From Candidatus Cloacimonadota bacterium (GTDB lineage: Bacteria; Cloacimonadota; Cloacimonadia; Cloacimonadales; TCS61), in assembly GCA_030592835.1 (NCBI GenBank), contig JAUVIJ010000086.1:1-7904 (forward strand): a DNA stretch of 7,904 nt, read 5' to 3'. The notes under the pieces were generated by a model. The model worked only from the letters and a program-made list of their open reading frames with translations, was not told the DNA's origin and did not search any database. Within the stretch, counting starts at the first letter, position 1; each line of letters begins with the position of its first letter. Below are positions 1 through 5,728 of this stretch, in pieces. Made by a program: the position numbers and the translations under genes.

Positions 1-691
1 CAACATACTCCGGATTCTGATTGTTCAGATAATTTCTAACTGCTGTTTTAAAACCACTGAAACTGAAATTGTAATCATCCTTTCTTTTTAAACCTCTTGG
101 GAAAATAAAGAAATCAGGATTTCCGGTTTTACTTATTTTATCGATCAGAGGTCCTCCGGGATACCCTAATCCCAGAAGTTTTGCAGTTTTGTCGAAAGCT
201 TCACCTGCTGCATCGTCCAATGTCCTGCTAATTATCTTAAACTCCTGCCAGCCTTTGAAATGAACCAGTTCGGTATGCCCTCCTGAAACCACCAGAGCTA
301 AGAAAGGAGGATTCAGTTCAGGATTTTCGATCTTGTTGGCATAAACATGACCCAGCATATGATTGACACTTATAAGTGGCTTTCCAATACTGTAGGCAAG
401 ACTCTTAGCAAAGGAGACACCTACCAGCAACGCCCCTATCAGCCCCGGATTTACAGAGACCGCAACAGCCGCAACATCGTTAAAAGTTATCTTGCCCCTG
501 ATAAGTGCTGCCCTGGTGACTTGCATTATGTTTTTAATATGAAGACGGGAAGCTAGTTCGGGAACTACACCGCCGAAATCGGCATGTCTGATTTGAGAAG
601 AAATTATATTAGCATATACTTGATAATTGAGATCGATAACTGCAACTGATGTGTCATCACAGGAAGTTTCAAAGGCAAGGATCTTATTCAT
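1..691 (-). CDS. tsaD: tRNA N6-adenosine threonylcarbamoyltransferase TsaD (3' end cut by window edge)
   Basis: TsaD transfers the threonylcarbamoyl group from threonylcarbamoyl-AMP to A37 of ANN-decoding tRNAs (t6A), acting in the cytoplasm with TsaB and TsaE. The first 230 residues are present of about 340 usual for the family. Family landmarks occur in order: FETSCDDTS at residues 7-15, PELASRLH at 44-51, the metal-binding HMLGH with His111 and His115, VSGGHTE at 135-141, the DDAAGEAFDK block at 159-168, YPGGP at 177-181 and FSFSGFKTA at 209-217. Start at ATG 689-691 is fixed by the N-terminal motif beginning seven residues in. The start lies inside the last codons of the upstream YbbR-like gene (8-bp overlap) and has only a weak GAG as ribosome site, so translational coupling is likely. 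One small oddity is Asn81 before PGL, where most relatives have Gly. Identification is secure; only the C-terminal third is unseen. Confidence 0.97.
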   Translation of the reverse strand, partial: MNKILAFETSCDDTSVAVIDLNYQVYANIISSQIRHADFGGVVPELASRLHIKNIMQVTRAALIRGKITFNDVAAVAVSVNPGLIGALLVGVSFAKSLAYSIGKPLISVNHMLGHVYANKIENPELNPPFLALVVSGGHTELVHFKGWQEFKIISRTLDDAAGEAFDKTAKLLGLGYPGGPLIDKISKTGNPDFFIFPRGLKRKDDYNFSFSGFKTAVRNYLNNQNPEYV

Positions 692-1592
692 TTCTCAGGA
701 TCTGTATTCTCTCGGGTGTGTATTCGATCAATTTTATTCCTGCCGGAAAAGAAAATTCAACAGCGATCGATCTGGATTTATTAAGTGGTAATTTATCTAG
801 ATCTTTAGAATTAAAATATGCCCTGATCGAATTCTGGTTCATTTTATCGACAATCTCTTTAGGTCCAGTTATTAATACTGATACTTTTTGTGGTATGATA
901 GTAATATTCTTGTTCAAAGGATATTCAATGGGTATAAGAGATATTGTCCGATTTATGATCTTGGTCTGAGCCACATCGAGTAGGATACTCTCCTTCATAA
1001 TCTGGATTTGTACCTCGGGTTTCTCCAACTCTACTGATATTTTTCCATCCCGGACTTGTTTGCGTGATATAGGTTTGGTTTTTATCGAGAAAATAGCCTT
1101 CAAGACAGATTCCGGACCTGTTACCTGAATTCTCTGGTCCCGATTTAGTATTTTATTCTCCAGGAAGAATTCTTCATCGGCAGCAGTTGAAAACCGCAGT
1201 TCCAGTGGCAGTTGTTTCAATTTTTGCCTGTCTAGAAAAATAAATTGTCCCTCATCGGAACTGATATTTCTTATCTCCAGTTTAGCTCTTTCAGGGAAAA
1301 CCAGGTTTGTTTCCACAATATTCAATTTGTTCTCACCATAACTAAAATTACCAGCATTGATCAAAATAAAGGGTCTGGACATTTTTAGAAAGAGATAATC
1401 AACTCCTCGACCGTAAAATGTGACCGGGATAGTGACATCGTTATTTTGTAGAAGGACAAATTTTTCGGGAATATTGTATAAAGTAACTGGAATCTCCTGC
1501 ATAATCTGATGATGTTTGAGAAAGGCTTGAAATAGCCAGATCAAGCCTGCTAAAACAATTACCAATATTTTGAGCAGAAATTTTTTATTCAT
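684..1592 (-). CDS. YbbR/CdaR-like membrane-anchored protein
   Basis: The 302-residue protein has one N-terminal membrane segment (about residues 5-25, flanked by Lys) and an extracytoplasmic beta-rich remainder. The rest divides into about three YbbR-like repeats, roughly residues 32-122, 127-212 and 216-300. Hallmarks are IPVTLYNIPE at 34-43 and the paired turns VTGP at 157-160 and ITGP at 241-244. In Firmicutes the YbbR protein CdaR controls the diadenylate cyclase CdaA. Firmicute CdaR has four repeats and is longer, and no cdaA is present in this window, so a c-di-AMP role here is only a possibility. The gene starts 42 bp after the HEAT-repeat gene and its stop overlaps the tsaD start by 8 bp, suggesting co-transcription with tsaD. 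The ATG at 1590-1592 has no visible Shine-Dalgarno. It is kept because it directly precedes the membrane segment and is preceded by a possible promoter. Family assignment is good; function is open. Confidence 0.82.
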   Translation of the reverse strand: MNKKFLLKILVIVLAGLIWLFQAFLKHHQIMQEIPVTLYNIPEKFVLLQNNDVTIPVTFYGRGVDYLFLKMSRPFILINAGNFSYGENKLNIVETNLVFPERAKLEIRNISSDEGQFIFLDRQKLKQLPLELRFSTAADEEFFLENKILNRDQRIQVTGPESVLKAIFSIKTKPISRKQVRDGKISVELEKPEVQIQIMKESILLDVAQTKIINRTISLIPIEYPLNKNITIIPQKVSVLITGPKEIVDKMNQNSIRAYFNSKDLDKLPLNKSRSIAVEFSFPAGIKLIEYTPERIQILRNE

Positions 1593-1597
1593 GGGAT

Positions 1598-1627
1598 AAG
1601 TAATTAAAGCAGAGGATTTTAAGTCAA
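1598..1627 (-). promoter_or_regulatory. Possible promoter directly upstream of the YbbR-like gene
   Basis: In the 42-bp gap the minus strand has TTGACT (1622-1627) and, 18 bases on, a poor -10-like TTACTT (1598-1603). Transcription would begin almost at the ATG at 1592, giving a near-leaderless message. This would fit the missing Shine-Dalgarno. The -10 match is weak, and read-through from the HEAT-repeat gene is the simpler alternative. Confidence 0.2.
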
Positions 1628-1634
1628 GCGTTTG

Positions 1635-2456
1635 TTATTTACGAATAATATGGGACAGTTTGGAACCCATTTTAGCTACATTCTCGTTTTCATCATTAAG
1701 CCAATCGTTAATGGTCTGCTGGGTGAGAAGAACAAATTCCTGTGATTTCTCTCTGCGGTTTTTCTGAACAACAATATTAGCAAGTTTCTTCATCGAGACC
1801 CAGATCGTTTTAATTCTTTTATCATTAGCTTCACTAAGCCACTCCCGGATATAAGGATATACTATTATTGGGTTTGCTCTGGCAACCTGAGTAAGGATGT
1901 GAGTGATTTTTTTCTGTACTTCCATCGTATCATCATCAATAGCTTTAGAGATAAAATTCATAATAAAACCAGGATCACTCTGAGCGATATTTTCCATTCC
2001 ATGAAAAGAAAGAGCTCTTTTTTTCGAGTGCTCGGATTCGACCCAGCTACTCATCTTCGCTTTCATTTTATCAGGATAATGTTTCCACATCTCGTTGATA
2101 ATACTCTCAGCTTCCCAGGGTATGCTGTCGAAGGTATCTTCCAGGATATTCAGTATTTTGTCTGGATCTTCTCTAAATTTCTGATTATAATAGAAGAGTG
2201 CTGTCGCCCTGACTCCATAGATTCTGTCGCTGATCATCTTTTTGATAACAGGATAAATTTTCTTTTGATCATTATATTTGATCAGTTCTTTACCTAGATA
2301 TTCTCTTATAAAATAATTAGGGGTTGCAGATATCCCGATAAGTTTCTTTTCGGCTTTTTTCTCTTTGCCCTGATCAAGTAGATCGAATATTTGAGCGATC
2401 AAACCATCAAGTTCTTTTCTCGACTCAGCATCAAGACGGCCAATTTTACTCAACAT
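1635..2456 (-). CDS. AlkD-like HEAT-repeat protein, function uncertain
   Basis: This is a 273-residue, all-helical, Lys-rich cytoplasmic protein with no signal peptide or membrane segment. Repeated helical pairs with Arg/Lys near their starts (YGVRATALFYY about residue 80, SKKRALSF about 144, DKRIKTIWVSM about 212) suggest HEAT-like repeats. Residues about 108-205 resemble, from memory, the AlkD family of DNA alkylpurine glycosylases: an IPWE segment at 112-115, SSW at 136-138 followed by KRA at 146-148, a VQKKI helix at 180-184, then ARANP at 192-196. In that alignment the conserved Arg is kept (Arg147), but the catalytic Asp position appears to be Ser118 or Glu117 and the base-contacting Trp appears to be His186. 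It may therefore bind DNA, or another ligand, without excising bases, or be a generic HEAT scaffold. The ATG at 2454-2456 is supported by a GAGGT ribosome site and an upstream TATAAT. The gene is real; the AlkD link is moderate. Confidence 0.72.
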   Translation of the reverse strand: MLSKIGRLDAESRKELDGLIAQIFDLLDQGKEKKAEKKLIGISATPNYFIREYLGKELIKYNDQKKIYPVIKKMISDRIYGVRATALFYYNQKFREDPDKILNILEDTFDSIPWEAESIINEMWKHYPDKMKAKMSSWVESEHSKKRALSFHGMENIAQSDPGFIMNFISKAIDDDTMEVQKKITHILTQVARANPIIVYPYIREWLSEANDKRIKTIWVSMKKLANIVVQKNRREKSQEFVLLTQQTINDWLNDENENVAKMGSKLSHIIRK

Positions 2457-2461
2457 GGATT

Positions 2462-2466
2462 ACCTC
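2462..2466 (-). promoter_or_regulatory. Ribosome binding site of the HEAT-repeat gene
   Basis: On the minus strand this reads GAGGT, five bases before the ATG at 2456. It supports this start for the AlkD-like gene. Confidence 0.7.
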
Positions 2467-2480
2467 GTATTGATATTCGG

Positions 2481-2486
2481 ATTATA
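2481..2486 (-). promoter_or_regulatory. Candidate -10 box upstream of the HEAT-repeat gene
   Basis: The minus strand shows a perfect TATAAT 24 bases before the ATG at 2456, which would place a transcription start close to the ribosome site. No good -35 is seen at 17 bases, only an A-rich stretch, so the call rests on the -10 alone in an AT-rich region. A second, weaker box (TACAAT) lies further upstream. If real, it would drive the HEAT-repeat, YbbR-like and tsaD genes. Confidence 0.4.
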
Positions 2487-2562
2487 GATATTAAAAGCAT
2501 TTTTTTGTTTTATGATTTTAATGCTATTGTACTCTAAAAATCTTAAAATGAAGACATGAATT

Positions 2563-2582
2563 ACACTAAGGAACACTAAAGA
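2563..2582 (+). repeat. 10-bp tandem direct repeat, possible dispersed-repeat remnant
   Basis: Two adjacent copies, ACACTAAGGA and ACACTAAAGA, differ at one base. They are preceded by AAGACATGAATT and followed by an A-rich stretch. The text resembles the CACAAAG/CACTAAGG-type repeats that I recall scattered between genes in many environmental bacterial genomes. The duplication is seen directly; membership of a dispersed family is an inference. Confidence 0.55.
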
Positions 2583-2639
2583 AAATCTGCTTATTTAGTC
2601 AATAACTTTTATTTTTTATAAGATATTGAGCCGCAAGGA

Positions 2640-4298
2640 TTAAGATTCAAGTTCCACTTTCAATTCATCTGAAAGTTCTGATTTATCGTCTCTTTTCCAC
2701 CGGTCATCTATTTCCACATTAACCGGTGAATTGTTTTTTATATAGTCGACAATTGCATCCCGTAGATTCATTTCGTACCTGGTTATCTGTTCTTCCGGGA
2801 TTTTGGTTAACATGGCTAATCCAGCATTACCCTGCAGCAGGAAATCCGAAGTAGTAATTCGATAGATCTTATCTTTTTCCCAGAGTTCACCCCCGATCAA
2901 AAGCTTAGTAACTCTGTCGAAATCTTTTCTGGACCTATTATAAACAACATTAACACCTGCAACTCTTAATCCGTGTCTACTCCCGGAAACTCGTAATTCG
3001 ATGATATCTTTAAGAAAGGCACCATCAACCTCCATAACCACAACCTGGTTATCAAAAGGCATAACATCAAACACATTTCTGTAGGATATCGGTCCCTTTT
3101 GCAATTCACTTCTGGTTCCTCCCAGATTAAGAAAAGCAAAATCTGCTCCGGTATATGCGATCATTGCCTCACAAACAAGGTTTCCAATTAGACTCTGGGC
3201 ATCATCACCCTGCCTTGAAATGTAGATATTGGTTCTCCCTATCGTTTCATTCATTCCTTCTTCAGCAATTTTTTGTCTGACAAGAATGGAATCAGCTATT
3301 TCCTGATCAGGTATAAATTCATCCTCAAAAAGGGTAACTAATACACCTTCGCGGATTGCAGGACTTTCGTAACCAGAAAGTGTCTTTGTTTCTTTATCAA
3401 TTTTAAATATTATGTGCCCCACGCTGCTTCCGTAAGCCCAACCCTGAAGAACAAGGGTATGAGTAACAGGATCTTCCCAGGGTTCGGCAAAACCTTTGTG
3501 CATGTGACCGCCGAAAAATACATCGATACCCTCAACTTCATGGGCAAGCTCCTGGGCATCATATCCCCAGTTACGTTGTGTTTCATACTCATCGCCGTGA
3601 TAACGGTTCTGATAGGCTGGTTCCGGATAGTAGGGTAATCCCATGTGCCCTACAACGAACAATAGATCTACATTCTGTTCCCTGACTATTTGGACATACT
3701 TCTCTAAAGCTGGCTTTGCCTTTAAAAAATCGACGTTTTTGATGTTCTCTGGATAACTCATCTTCTCAGTATCTGTTGTCGTAATACCGATAATTCCAAT
3801 CTTTACACCCATTCTTTCAAAGATCAGATAAGGTTGTACATAATCCACAAGTTCTTCCGTACCTTTCTTGACGATATTACAAGAAAGAATGGGAAATTCA
3901 GCAAGTCTGTAAGTTTCGATCAGCTCCTCTTCGAGAATATCATACTCATGATTACCAACAACACTGAGATCGTAACCGATCATATTAAAATATTCAATTA
4001 TCGCCTTGCCCTTGGTCATCGTACCGATAGGATGACCCTGAAAGAAATCTCCGGCATCGACTAAAAGGTTTTCTCTGGTTTTTCTGTTACTTTTGGCTCT
4101 GACGCTATTAATATATGTAGCTGCAGAACCTCCTCCACCCAACATGGGAGGAAAATCCGGATTCATGAAAACAGCTTCATATTTATCGATTCCTCCATGG
4201 ATATCGTTGGTAAACAAAACATCCAGAAGTAAATCTTCTCCCTGCAGAAACAGAGGCATCATCATGATCATAAGTGAAACGAAAAATAATCTATTCAT
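2640..4298 (-). CDS. Exported 5'-nucleotidase/metallophosphoesterase, UshA/CD73-like two-domain
   Basis: At 552 residues it has the usual UshA-type length. A signal peptide (about 1-20, MNRLFFVSLMIMMM then a polar end) sends it to the periplasm. The N-terminal metallophosphoesterase domain (about 24-300) has a full di-metal site: TNDIHG (Asp32, His34), DAGD (Asp84), GNHEYD (Asn116, His117), GHMG (His218) and GGHMH (His265, His267). The C-terminal domain (about 350-525) carries QSLIGNL at 368-374, GGTR with Arg396, and PFDN at 414-417 with Phe415, the first base-stacking Phe of the family. The second stacking Phe is Phe486. The usual GGDG-aromatic loop after it is GNAGL (490-494), so the ribose-contacting Asp is Ala492. 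It should cleave phosphate esters, but the substrate may not be a standard nucleotide. It starts six bases after the stop of the outer-membrane gene, with its ribosome site overlapping that stop, so the two are very probably co-translated. Confidence 0.93.
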   Translation of the reverse strand: MNRLFFVSLMIMMMPLFLQGEDLLLDVLFTNDIHGGIDKYEAVFMNPDFPPMLGGGGSAATYINSVRAKSNRKTRENLLVDAGDFFQGHPIGTMTKGKAIIEYFNMIGYDLSVVGNHEYDILEEELIETYRLAEFPILSCNIVKKGTEELVDYVQPYLIFERMGVKIGIIGITTTDTEKMSYPENIKNVDFLKAKPALEKYVQIVREQNVDLLFVVGHMGLPYYPEPAYQNRYHGDEYETQRNWGYDAQELAHEVEGIDVFFGGHMHKGFAEPWEDPVTHTLVLQGWAYGSSVGHIIFKIDKETKTLSGYESPAIREGVLVTLFEDEFIPDQEIADSILVRQKIAEEGMNETIGRTNIYISRQGDDAQSLIGNLVCEAMIAYTGADFAFLNLGGTRSELQKGPISYRNVFDVMPFDNQVVVMEVDGAFLKDIIELRVSGSRHGLRVAGVNVVYNRSRKDFDRVTKLLIGGELWEKDKIYRITTSDFLLQGNAGLAMLTKIPEEQITRYEMNLRDAIVDYIKNNSPVNVEIDDRWKRDDKSELSDELKVELES

Positions 4299-4301
4299 TT
4301 T

Positions 4302-4307
4302 CTCCTA
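4302..4307 (-). promoter_or_regulatory. Ribosome binding site of the nucleotidase gene, overlapping the upstream stop
   Basis: The minus strand reads TAGGAG then AAA and ATG. TAG is the stop of the FadL/PorV-like gene and AGGAG is the Shine-Dalgarno. Ribosomes ending the first gene sit on the signal for the second, an arrangement typical of translational coupling. It also fixes the nucleotidase start. Confidence 0.8.
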
Positions 4308-5696
4308 CCATTGATAATTAACCGATATTTTGAGATCTATACAAGTTTCATCGACAGTGTCAGGATTCTCCCAACCTCTATCTTGAAGATTCATATAATA
4401 ATAATAATCCCAAAGATCTTCATAATCGTAATAACTGTCCTGGAAAAGATCCAGATTTTCATAACTGCGGTGGCTGTATTCGATTCCAAGATCTACTGTA
4501 AACCTTTCAAGGATCTTGAATCCACTACCTGCTGTGAACGTTGGAATCGATACCTTTTCGGCAAAAACAATTTCATTGTCCTCGTGTATACCGTAAGTTG
4601 TACGGTAACTGAATCCAATTCTCAATGGAATTTTATCCTGCAGTTTATGCTCTATACCCACATAATAATTCACTACATCATCATACAGAGAAAGTACATC
4701 GGACCATTTTACATATTCCATATCTATATTAAAGTAAGTTCGCATGATATTTCGGGGTTCATAGGAAAAACCAGCACGAAATCTCATCGGAAGAATATAT
4801 TCGGAATACATTAACGAGTCTATAATGATCAGTGTATCCGTTTCAGTAAGTTCAGTAATATAAAGATAGACAGCGTCATCCAGATCTATATCATCCTTGT
4901 TGCCGGTAACATCAAATTCCACTTTGGGTGCAAAGCTGAATCCTACTCCTAATCGAGGGAGTAATTTAGCTCTTAGTCCTACTTTAAAGGTGGTAGCATC
5001 GAATTCACGGCTCAGCTCACTATGAAAATCGAACAGAGTGTCTGGATAAACAAGATCACGTGCCTGCTGAGACCATTTGATTTTTCTTTTACTTTTGGAA
5101 TCTCCAAATAATTTATCTATTTCCAGACCTACTGCGATAAAGTCTTGATATTTAAAGGATGTTATCAGTGAAATTGCTTCTATATCACCCTTGGATTCCA
5201 GATAATTTTTCGCAATTATAGGAGGATAACTATTGAAATCCGAATTTTCGTTGTTCCTGACCTGTTCCTGGTAATTGGCATTGAAATCGACATAAGGTCT
5301 ATAAATTAGGGAACCCGTTAGCTCAAAATCAGTGAAAGATTTCCTTCCGAAAGCTCCAATTGCCAAATCACTAAAAAAATTAGCATTACTGACATAGGTT
5401 GCTTTATCTACATATGCATCAAAGGAATTATACATAGGTAAAGAACGATTTTCCGAATTCCTGATAACTCCAATAGTTACCTGTGCACCGAAATCCTGAT
5501 CCAGGAAAGACAGGTTTGCCGGATTCAACAGGTAATCAAAGAACCTGTTACCTCCCGCAGCAGCAGCAGATCCCATGGCCGAAGATCTGGCATCAATGTT
5601 CAAAATCTGATTACCGGCCTGCATATCCAAGATCGAATAGGACATTAAATTTGATAGAATTAGAATAATGCCTGCCGTGATTATTATTCTCCTCAT
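4305..5696 (-). CDS. FadL/PorV-like outer-membrane beta-barrel protein
   Basis: The 463-residue protein has a signal peptide (MRR, then a hydrophobic stretch to about residue 17, small/polar residues by about 21). The mature N-terminus, NIDARSSAMGSAAAAGG followed by LLNPANLSFL, matches the opening of FadL/PorV/UPF0164-type barrels (usually RAMGMGGA ... YNPAGL). Alternating polar/hydrophobic strands run to a terminal Trp (VNYQW), a typical outer-membrane insertion signal. A FadL-like segment with RAGFSYEPRN, then EYVKW and later RIGFSYR lies in the second half. Relatives carry hydrophobic compounds across the outer membrane or, for PorV, serve type IX secretion; which applies here cannot be told. 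A Tyr/Asp-rich loop near the C-terminus (about 415-446) includes four Tyr in a row. It sits 32 bp after the large barrel gene and six bp before the nucleotidase. The start is supported by GGAGG four bases upstream. Barrel nature is fairly sure, exact family less so. Confidence 0.75.
   Translation of the reverse strand: MRRIIITAGIILILSNLMSYSILDMQAGNQILNIDARSSAMGSAAAAGGNRFFDYLLNPANLSFLDQDFGAQVTIGVIRNSENRSLPMYNSFDAYVDKATYVSNANFFSDLAIGAFGRKSFTDFELTGSLIYRPYVDFNANYQEQVRNNENSDFNSYPPIIAKNYLESKGDIEAISLITSFKYQDFIAVGLEIDKLFGDSKSKRKIKWSQQARDLVYPDTLFDFHSELSREFDATTFKVGLRAKLLPRLGVGFSFAPKVEFDVTGNKDDIDLDDAVYLYITELTETDTLIIIDSLMYSEYILPMRFRAGFSYEPRNIMRTYFNIDMEYVKWSDVLSLYDDVVNYYVGIEHKLQDKIPLRIGFSYRTTYGIHEDNEIVFAEKVSIPTFTAGSGFKILERFTVDLGIEYSHRSYENLDLFQDSYYDYEDLWDYYYYMNLQDRGWENPDTVDETCIDLKISVNYQW
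4395..4406 (-). repeat. In-frame TAT trinucleotide run (four copies)
   Basis: On the minus strand four TAT codons in a row encode Tyr431-Tyr434 in a predicted surface loop of the FadL/PorV-like protein. The tract is short, but it is in frame, so gain or loss of a unit would change loop length without breaking the gene. Confidence 0.6.
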
Positions 5697-5700
5697 TTAT

Positions 5701-5705
5701 CCTCC
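5701..5705 (-). promoter_or_regulatory. Ribosome binding site of the FadL/PorV-like gene
   Basis: The minus strand reads GGAGG, then ATAA, then the ATG at 5696. This is a strong Shine-Dalgarno with short spacing. The 32-bp gap also contains the AT-rich TATATATTATAG, which could be read as a -10 box, but no matching -35 is seen, so co-transcription with the upstream gene is preferred. Confidence 0.75.
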
Positions 5706-5728
5706 AACTATAATATATAAAGTCTAAC

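Larger units (their letters stand above)
2457..2639. other. Intergenic gap between the two gene clusters
   Basis: This 183-bp AT-rich stretch separates the nucleotidase stop from the HEAT-repeat start. It holds the ribosome site, the TATAAT box and the 10-bp tandem repeat listed separately. Only weak AT hairpins are present (for example AATAA-AAG-TTATT on the minus strand near 2600-2615), with no GC stem followed by a T run, so the upstream operon has no obvious intrinsic terminator here. No open frame or RNA gene is recognised. Confidence 0.6.

Noticed and set aside
347..556. Plus-strand open frame of 69 codons
   Set aside because: Antisense to the highly conserved part of tsaD; no family resemblance.
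649..969. Plus-strand open frame of 106 codons
   Set aside because: Antisense to the YbbR-like gene and the tsaD start, with no independent support.
1899..2297. Plus-strand open frame of 132 codons
   Set aside because: Antisense to the HEAT-repeat gene, which has a good start signal; the Phe/Ile-rich product looks like a shadow of the helical protein on the other strand.
2590..2635. Intrinsic terminator after the nucleotidase
   Set aside because: Only short AT-only inverted repeats are present (CTTAT/ATAAG and AATAA/TTATT), without a GC stem or a following T run on the minus strand.
4311..4814. Plus-strand open frame of 167 codons
   Set aside because: It lies wholly antisense to the FadL/PorV-like gene, has a low-complexity Ile/Tyr-rich product, no ribosome site and no recognisable domain.
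5706..5725. Promoter in the gap between the two barrel genes
   Set aside because: TATATATTATAG is -10-like, but no -35 is found and the 32-bp gap is normal for co-transcribed genes in AT-rich DNA.
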